Shown here: positions 7,059 through 10,200 of the stretch, one piece after another
Layout: each line of letters opens with the position of its first letter
Position numbering within the stretch: position 1 is the first letter of the stretch
Source of the DNA: CAYURR01 sp964446745
GTDB taxonomy: Bacteria; Bacillota; Clostridia; Lachnospirales; WQUN01
Length of the DNA stretch: 10,200 nt
NCBI GenBank assembly: GCA_964446745.1
Contig: CAYURR010000107.1
Location: forward strand, 1 to 10,200
Reading direction: 5' to 3'
Position numbers and translations under genes: made by a program
The notes under the pieces: model-generated
Databases searched by the model: none
The model's input: the letters and a program-made list of their open reading frames with translations, nothing else
Told to the model about the DNA's origin: nothing

Positions 7059-7464
7059 GTCTCTCTTTTGCTTCGGCGGGCAGCTCTTCGGATTTGGAAT
7101 TAACACTCAGGATAAAATCCATTTCAAAGAGTTTGGAGGTATTTTCCAGCTTGTTTATGAGCTTTACCATATCTTCGTTGTCAAACGTCTTTAATATATT
7201 ACCAATACCATCCACATAAATATTTTTTATATCATTGTCCTGTGAAATAATACCGTATACAAAGCCCACAAACTCACGGTAATTGGACAAAGGGAAACTA
7301 CGTGTGTCTACAAACCGGATATTATGATGCAGGTCGTAGATATGCCTGCTGTCATCATCAATAAATACTATATGTCCTTCCGTCGTCTTCTGCGCCTCAT
7401 TAGCCAAATCAATGAGTTTCTTGGTCTTTCCTTCGCCTTTTCCGCCAGCTATGAACTTAACCAT
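7051..7464 (-). CDS. Small P-loop ATP-binding protein of unknown role
   Basis: This is a 137-residue protein with a Walker A loop near its N-terminus (AGGKGEGKTKK, with G7, G12, K13 and T14) and a plausible Walker B strand NIYVDG (D85). I recall similar short proteins with GKKGSGKTKK-type starts in many Clostridia, sometimes labelled generic ATP-binding or, misleadingly, twitching-motility proteins; their function is not known. No signal peptide or membrane segment is seen. The ATG at 7464 has GGAGGAG six bases upstream. An ATG at 7479 lacks a ribosome site and would translate the Shine-Dalgarno itself. It is a single-gene unit with a strong sigma-A-type promoter and a hairpin after the stop. 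It could be a nucleotide-dependent regulator or a minimal kinase-like fold; I cannot decide. Confidence 0.75.
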   Translation of the reverse strand: MVKFIAGGKGEGKTKKLIDLANEAQKTTEGHIVFIDDDSRHIYDLHHNIRFVDTRSFPLSNYREFVGFVYGIISQDNDIKNIYVDGIGNILKTFDNEDMVKLINKLENTSKLFEMDFILSVNSKSEELPAEAKERLL

Positions 7465-7470
7465 AAGTAT

Positions 7471-7477
7471 CTCCTCC
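7471..7477 (-). promoter_or_regulatory. Shine-Dalgarno site of the P-loop gene
   Basis: GGAGGAG on the minus strand lies six bases before ATG 7464. It also forms codons 2-3 of the longer reading begun at 7479, which argues against that longer start. Confidence 0.85.
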
Positions 7478-7527
7478 ATTTTCGTTCGCGTCTAATTCGC
7501 GAATAACCGCGACCGTTTCGTTGTTCT

Positions 7528-7556
7528 ATTATAGACCCTTTCAATGAATATTTCAA
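7528..7556 (-). promoter_or_regulatory. Sigma-A-type promoter of the P-loop gene
   Basis: On the minus strand TTGAAA (7556-7551) is followed by exactly 17 bases and then TATAAT (7533-7528). That is five of six plus six of six against the housekeeping consensus. The predicted start near 7521 gives a leader of about 57 bases before ATG 7464. Confidence 0.85.
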
Positions 7557-7575
7557 TCGAAAGTTACCCAAACTA
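7545..7575 (+). promoter_or_regulatory. Candidate sigma-G-type forespore promoter
   Basis: On the plus strand TGAATA (7545-7550) is separated by 18 bases from CAAACTA (7569-7575). The sigma-G consensus known from Bacillus is TGAATA, 17-18 bases, CATACTA, so 12 of 13 positions match. Transcription would begin near 7582 and lead into the exported-protein genes at 7629 and 8064. No good sigma-A promoter is seen in this direction. It overlaps the opposing sigma-A promoter. Sigma-F recognises similar sites, so the exact forespore factor is uncertain. Confidence 0.55.
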
Positions 7576-7615
7576 TGAGCGCAAAGCTCTTTCAAACGAG
7601 TGAACAAATATTTTC

Positions 7616-7620
7616 GGAGG
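7616..7620 (+). promoter_or_regulatory. Shine-Dalgarno site setting the 7629 start
   Basis: GGAGG lies eight bases before ATG 7629. It selects this codon over an ATG at 7575, whose 18 extra residues would precede and spoil the signal peptide. Confidence 0.85.
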
Positions 7621-7628
7621 TTAATTTT

Positions 7629-8048
7629 ATGAAGAGAAATACAGTTATCGCATGGTCAGCAATCGCTGCCATTGCATTAGCCAGTGGATTTCCTAAGATC
7701 GCAATGGCAAACTCAGTAACTACACCGGGTACAACAGATGCTCCCGGTACGACCACTACAGGTACACCGACTACAGGCACCACCACCACACCGGGCACGA
7801 ACACGAACGGTACAACTAACACGCCGGCATCTACAGGCAACACAAATACAAACACAGGTAATGGTACAGGTACAGGCACAGCTACACCAGGCACAAATGG
7901 TACTAACGGGACCAATGGTACCAACGGTACAAGCACCAACCCGAGATCAACATCGACACCGGCCAATAACGGTTCGAATGTCTCACCTATGAATAATGTC
8001 AACGAAAAGAACAATCTGACAAACAATGGCCACAACACAGGCCGTTAA
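7629..8048 (+). CDS. Exported Thr/Gly/Asn-rich protein, domainless paralogue
   Basis: This is a 139-residue predicted exported protein of unknown function. Residues 1-27 form a signal peptide: MKRN, a hydrophobic core with a Trp at 9, and AMA before the likely cleavage after A27. Residues 30-114 are low-complexity Thr, Gly, Asn and Pro with NGT and TGT repeats. The tail carries V118-SPMN and NEKNNL (125-130). The signal peptide and tail resemble the next gene's product (MKRN start, IVWAAIGS core, VAPLN then DDKNSL), so the two are paralogues. This one ends before any LysM or CAP domain. It is co-transcribed with the next gene (15 bases apart) from a candidate forespore promoter. A structural or spacer role in the spore envelope is possible, but that is inference. 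An old truncated duplicate is the main alternative. Confidence 0.75.
   Translation: MKRNTVIAWSAIAAIALASGFPKIAMANSVTTPGTTDAPGTTTTGTPTTGTTTTPGTNTNGTTNTPASTGNTNTNTGNGTGTGTATPGTNGTNGTNGTNGTSTNPRSTSTPANNGSNVSPMNNVNEKNNLTNNGHNTGR
7716..7970 (+). repeat. Thr/Gly/Asn-rich low-complexity coding repeat
   Basis: Degenerate short repeats built on GGTACA, GGCACA and AACGGTAC units encode Thr-, Gly- and Asn-rich sequence. The composition also keeps the opposite strand free of stops, producing a spurious long antisense frame. The same repeat vocabulary recurs at 8160-8438. Confidence 0.8.
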
Positions 8049-8063
8049 TACACGGAGGAAAAT

Positions 8064-9224
8064 ATGAAGAGAAATAAGAAGCTTATTGTATGGGCAGCTA
8101 TCGGCTCACTCGCTTTATCTTATTGCATGCCTCAGGCGGTTATAGCAAGTGATGCAGCAGGTACGCAAAACACAACAGGTGCGGGTACCGGTACAGATAC
8201 TACCACAAACGGAACTAACGGAACCAATACAGGCACTGGTAACGATACAGGAACTGGTGCAGGCAATGGTACTGGTACAGACACAGGTACTGGTACAGGC
8301 GCAGGCAATGGAGCAGGAACAGGCACAAATAGTAACACTGGCACTGGCACAATGACCAACACACCCGCAACAGGCACAGGTTCCGGTACAACCACGCAGG
8401 ACACAAACGGCACGGGTACAGGCACCACAAACAATGCCGGTGGCTCAGTTGCACCTCTCAATATGCATAATACCGATGATAAGAACAGCCTGATGCCCAA
8501 TGATACAATTCGTGACCTGAATGATTTGAATGAAAAGAACATGCTGATGCCTGGCGAGCAAGGCCCCGCCGGCGTAGATGTATACAGGGTCAGGATCGGC
8601 GATACGCTCTGGGAGATCTCTCAGAAATATAAGGTCAGGATTGATGCGGTTATAGACGCGAACCCACAAGTAGAGGATCCGGACGAGATATATCCTAATG
8701 ACATGATTAAAGTCCCGCTCGAGGACAAGAACAAGACGGACATCGGTGCAGCTCACACAGATGACGGCAGCAGAAAGCAGAATTGCAACCCGGCTGTTCC
8801 CGAAGGTAGCAACGCAAATGTAAAGCCTCAGTCTCCTTCGAATCCAATGGAGCAAGAGGTTCTCGCACTCGTAAATAAAGAACGTGCCAAGGTTGGTGCC
8901 GCACCTCTCAAGCTCGCTACAGACGTTAGCAATGTAGCACGCGTCAAGTGTGAGGATATGCGCAACAGTAACTATTTCTCTCACAACTCACCTAAGTACG
9001 GAAGCCCATTTGATATGCTCAAATCATTCAATATTTCGTACTCGACTGCAGGCGAAAATATTGCTAAGGGTCAAAAGACTGCTGCAAGCGTAATGAACGC
9101 ATGGATGAATTCGTCAGGCCACAAGGCTAATATATTGAACTCACGTTTCACTGAGATCGGTATCGGTTGTGTAACCGACGGCGGCACACCATACTGGACG
9201 CAGATCTTCGTAACAAGGAAATAA
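8064..9224 (+). CDS. Exported LysM-CAP domain protein (SafA/YkwD-like)
   Basis: This is a 386-residue protein predicted to be exported and bound to peptidoglycan. Residues 1-28 are a signal peptide (core IVWAAIGSLALS, likely cleavage after VIA). Residues 33-125 are a Thr/Gly/Asn linker. Two short conserved motifs follow: VAPLN with DDKNSLMP (129-145), and LNEKNMLMP (155-163). A LysM domain (173-218; YRVRIGDTLWEISQKY at its start) should bind the glycan chains. A CAP domain fills 262-386, with its cavity residues H307 (FSHNSP), E331 (AGENIA) and H353 (SGHKANIL) all present. CAP with LysM is common in spore-forming Firmicutes (SafA and YkwD families), often linked to spore envelope or cortex; the biochemical activity of bacterial CAP domains is poorly known. 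GGAGG at 8054-8058 gives the start. A terminator follows. Confidence 0.9.
   Translation: MKRNKKLIVWAAIGSLALSYCMPQAVIASDAAGTQNTTGAGTGTDTTTNGTNGTNTGTGNDTGTGAGNGTGTDTGTGTGAGNGAGTGTNSNTGTGTMTNTPATGTGSGTTTQDTNGTGTGTTNNAGGSVAPLNMHNTDDKNSLMPNDTIRDLNDLNEKNMLMPGEQGPAGVDVYRVRIGDTLWEISQKYKVRIDAVIDANPQVEDPDEIYPNDMIKVPLEDKNKTDIGAAHTDDGSRKQNCNPAVPEGSNANVKPQSPSNPMEQEVLALVNKERAKVGAAPLKLATDVSNVARVKCEDMRNSNYFSHNSPKYGSPFDMLKSFNISYSTAGENIAKGQKTAASVMNAWMNSSGHKANILNSRFTEIGIGCVTDGGTPYWTQIFVTRK
8160..8438 (+). repeat. Thr/Gly-rich low-complexity coding repeat
   Basis: Short units such as GGTACAGG, ACTGGTACAG and GGCACAGG are repeated through the linker of the LysM-CAP gene. It resembles the tract at 7716-7970 in the upstream paralogue, so the two tracts could recombine or misalign in assemblies. 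Confidence 0.8.
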
Positions 9225-9237
9225 GCTTTTTTACGGT

Positions 9238-9284
9238 TCTACACGGATCAAACAATAAATGTTTAATCCGTGTAGATCTGTTTT
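9238..9284 (+). terminator. Rho-independent terminator after the LysM-CAP gene
   Basis: CTACACGGAT (9239-9248) pairs with ATCCGTGTAG (9266-9275), with one further outer T-A pair. After a single mismatch, an inner AAAC/GTTT stem closes a seven-base loop. TCTGTTTT follows on the plus strand. The T-tract overlaps the stop codon of the converging gene at 9283, so this element separates the two convergent units. In the minus direction no T-run follows. Confidence 0.88.
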
Positions 9285-9801
9285 AAATGTAAAAGCAAAT
9301 ATCCAAAATTACATTGCCCTTTTCATCCGGCGTTGTAAAACGAGGGCATACATAGCGCTCCATAAACCACGTTGCGCCTTTCTCGTCGGTTTTTATCTTA
9401 TAACCCTGCTCTTCAAGCTTTTCGGAGCACTTGTGTTCCTGTGCATATAAATCGCTCTCGGGGCCATATAACCAGCCGACACCCAATGTGCTCTTAGGTA
9501 CATCGATGTGCACAAAGCCCTCCGGTACCTCCGTGCCCTCGGGCATGAACATGCCGATATGGTACTCGAACGGCTCGCCGTCGTTACAACGCATGTACCC
9601 AATATAAGCTGCGCCGTCTTCGCATGTCTTGCTTGTGTTGCCGTCCACCAGTGCTTCTAGCGTCGCAAACCTATTCTTTTCAAACCACTCGCCCCAACAA
9701 TGCCCGAAACCCCCGCCTTGCCTATCCTCATCTGAATACTTCAGTCCGATGAAGCGCAATGCCGGAACCTCCTGTGTGTAAGTTTCGATGACTTCTGCCA
9801 T
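9283..9801 (-). CDS. GyrI-like / effector-binding domain protein
   Basis: This is a 172-residue cytoplasmic protein of the GyrI-like (AraC effector-binding, SOUL-related) fold, which usually binds small, often cationic or toxic molecules. It is a stand-alone domain with no DNA-binding helix-turn-helix. Recognised features include EVPALRFIGLKYSDEDR near the N-terminus (11-27), GGGFGHCWGEWFE (29-41), the FEYHIGMF strand with MPEGTEVPEGF after it, and the ending CPRFTTPDEKGNVILD, all familiar from clostridial homologues. The ligand is unknown. The ATG at 9801 has AAGGGG five bases upstream; a second ATG four bases earlier is out of frame. No convincing promoter lies in the 74 bases between it and the tRNA gene, so read-through from the tRNA promoter is possible. 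Its stop lies in the T-tract of the convergent terminator. Confidence 0.85.
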   Translation of the reverse strand: MAEVIETYTQEVPALRFIGLKYSDEDRQGGGFGHCWGEWFEKNRFATLEALVDGNTSKTCEDGAAYIGYMRCNDGEPFEYHIGMFMPEGTEVPEGFVHIDVPKSTLGVGWLYGPESDLYAQEHKCSEKLEEQGYKIKTDEKGATWFMERYVCPRFTTPDEKGNVILDICFYI

Positions 9802-9875
9802 CCATACCCCTTCTTTCTTTTTAGTTTATTAGCTACATACCACAAACCTATGTTCGGCAATAATGTAACAAAAAA

Positions 9876-9946
9876 AGCGGGTGATGGGAATCGAACCCAC
9901 GCTACCGGCTTGGGAAGCCGGTGTTCTACCATTGAACCACACCCGC
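9876..9946 (-). tRNA. tRNA-Gly, anticodon CCC
   Basis: On the minus strand a complete 71-base cloverleaf can be folded. The acceptor stem is GCGGGTG with CACCCGC. The D-arm is GTTC with GAAC. The anticodon stem CCGGC/GCCGG closes loop TTCCCAA, so the anticodon after U33 is CCC, reading GGG glycine codons. The T-arm has loop TTCGAAT. Discriminator base T73 is the usual one for bacterial tRNA-Gly. CCA is not encoded; a run of T follows directly. Confidence 0.97.
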
Positions 9947-9978
9947 ATGTTGCTTTGTTAATTTACTTTTACTCAACT

Positions 9979-10007
9979 AATGTACAATATTTCCATGAAT
10001 AAGTCAA
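9979..10007 (-). promoter_or_regulatory. Sigma-A-type promoter of tRNA-Gly
   Basis: On the minus strand TTGACT (10007-10002) is followed by 17 bases and TACATT (9984-9979), matching five of six and four of six consensus positions. The start would fall near 9972, about 26 bases before the mature tRNA end. Confidence 0.65.
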
Positions 10008-10098
10008 CTGTATTTGTAATCGTCAAATTTGTAGTCATGCACCCAACAGCTTCGGCGTAGCATATAGTATATAAACATAATCGCACACGGGGGATTAG

Positions 10099-10200
10099 TA
10101 TGCATTTACTGTTTTCGAGTACGAATACGCGGCTGTTGCCGTTTATACATGATGTGCTGGATGAATGGATATACGAGGGTAGCCCGATCTGCACGGACTG
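10099..10200 (+). CDS. N-terminus of an unidentified protein (partial)
   Basis: An ATG at 10099 preceded by GGGGG (10088-10092) opens a frame that stays free of stops to the window end, giving 34 residues that begin MHLLFSSTNTRLLPFIHDVL. There is no signal peptide or recognisable domain in this part. The upstream AT-rich stretch (10063-10080) could hold a -10 element, but no clear -35 is seen. It is divergent from the tRNA gene. The product cannot be named from this fragment. Confidence 0.5.

Noticed and set aside
8121..8129. Cysteine in the signal region of the LysM-CAP protein (LSYC) as a possible lipobox.
   Set aside because: The residue before Cys is Tyr, whereas lipoboxes need a small residue there. 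A normal VIA cleavage site follows a few residues later.
7716..8438. Repeats in the exported genes as a CRISPR or minisatellite array.
   Set aside because: Units are short, degenerate, in frame and without spacers of constant length; they are explained by low-complexity protein sequence.
7592..8542. Long antisense frames opposite the two Thr/Gly-rich genes (7592-8038 and 8132-8542).
   Set aside because: They are Val/Pro/Leu repeats that mirror the low-complexity coding tracts, with no ribosome site and no family resemblance. The sense frames have signal peptides, GGAGG sites and domains.
9741..9932. Minus-strand frame of 63 codons crossing the tRNA-Gly gene.
   Set aside because: It overlaps a complete tRNA cloverleaf and runs into the GyrI-like gene in another frame, with no family resemblance.
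10050..10085. Possible promoter for the partial gene at 10099 (TATAGT, TATAAA or a CATATAGT sigma-E-like -10).
   Set aside because: Several -10-like words occur in an AT-rich stretch, but none has a convincing -35 at the right distance.

Overview
The window looks like chromosomal DNA from an endospore-forming member of the Clostridia (Firmicutes). This rests on gene content: an alpha/beta-type small acid-soluble spore protein, an ECF transporter energising module, a RelQ-type alarmone synthetase, Hsp33, a LysM-CAP exported protein, strong GGAGG Shine-Dalgarno sites, and a candidate forespore (sigma-G-type) promoter. Base composition is moderate. I see no insertion sequence, phage gene or CRISPR array. 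The species cannot be named from this sequence.

Layout. (1) 60-2587, plus strand: ecfA1, ecfA2 and ecfT, the shared energy-coupling module for vitamin and metal uptake. ecfT overlaps the end of ecfA2. Fourteen bases after ecfT, apparently in the same transcript, is a 573-residue Gln/Ser/Thr-rich protein (2602-4323). Its ends resemble flagellar hook-length control (FliK-like) proteins. (2) 4312-6970, minus strand: a tight four-gene run, read as relQ, a small spore protein, a YqeM-like methyltransferase and hslO (Hsp33). hslO runs head-on into the FliK-like gene and the two overlap by 12 bases, with no terminator between them. (3) 7051-7464, minus strand: a small P-loop protein with its own near-consensus sigma-A promoter. 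A hairpin lies between it and relQ. (4) 7629-9224, plus strand: two genes for exported Thr/Gly/Asn-rich paralogues. The first is only a signal peptide, a linker and a short tail. The second adds LysM and CAP domains. A strong hairpin terminator follows. (5) 9283-9801, minus strand: a GyrI-like small-molecule-binding protein, then tRNA-Gly(CCC) with its own promoter. (6) From 10099, plus strand: the start of an unidentified gene that runs off the window.

The part most worth a second look is the divergent intergenic region 7521-7628 and the two-gene exported operon it drives. It has a 12-of-13 match to the sigma-G consensus, which suggests forespore expression and a cortex or spore-envelope role for the LysM-CAP protein and its domainless partner. 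The neighbouring relQ/spore-protein/Hsp33 operon also groups functions tied to dormancy and stress. Several start codons were reassigned from Shine-Dalgarno positions (ecfT, the spore protein, the P-loop protein and the first exported protein). All functions are read from sequence motifs by eye; no database search was run.
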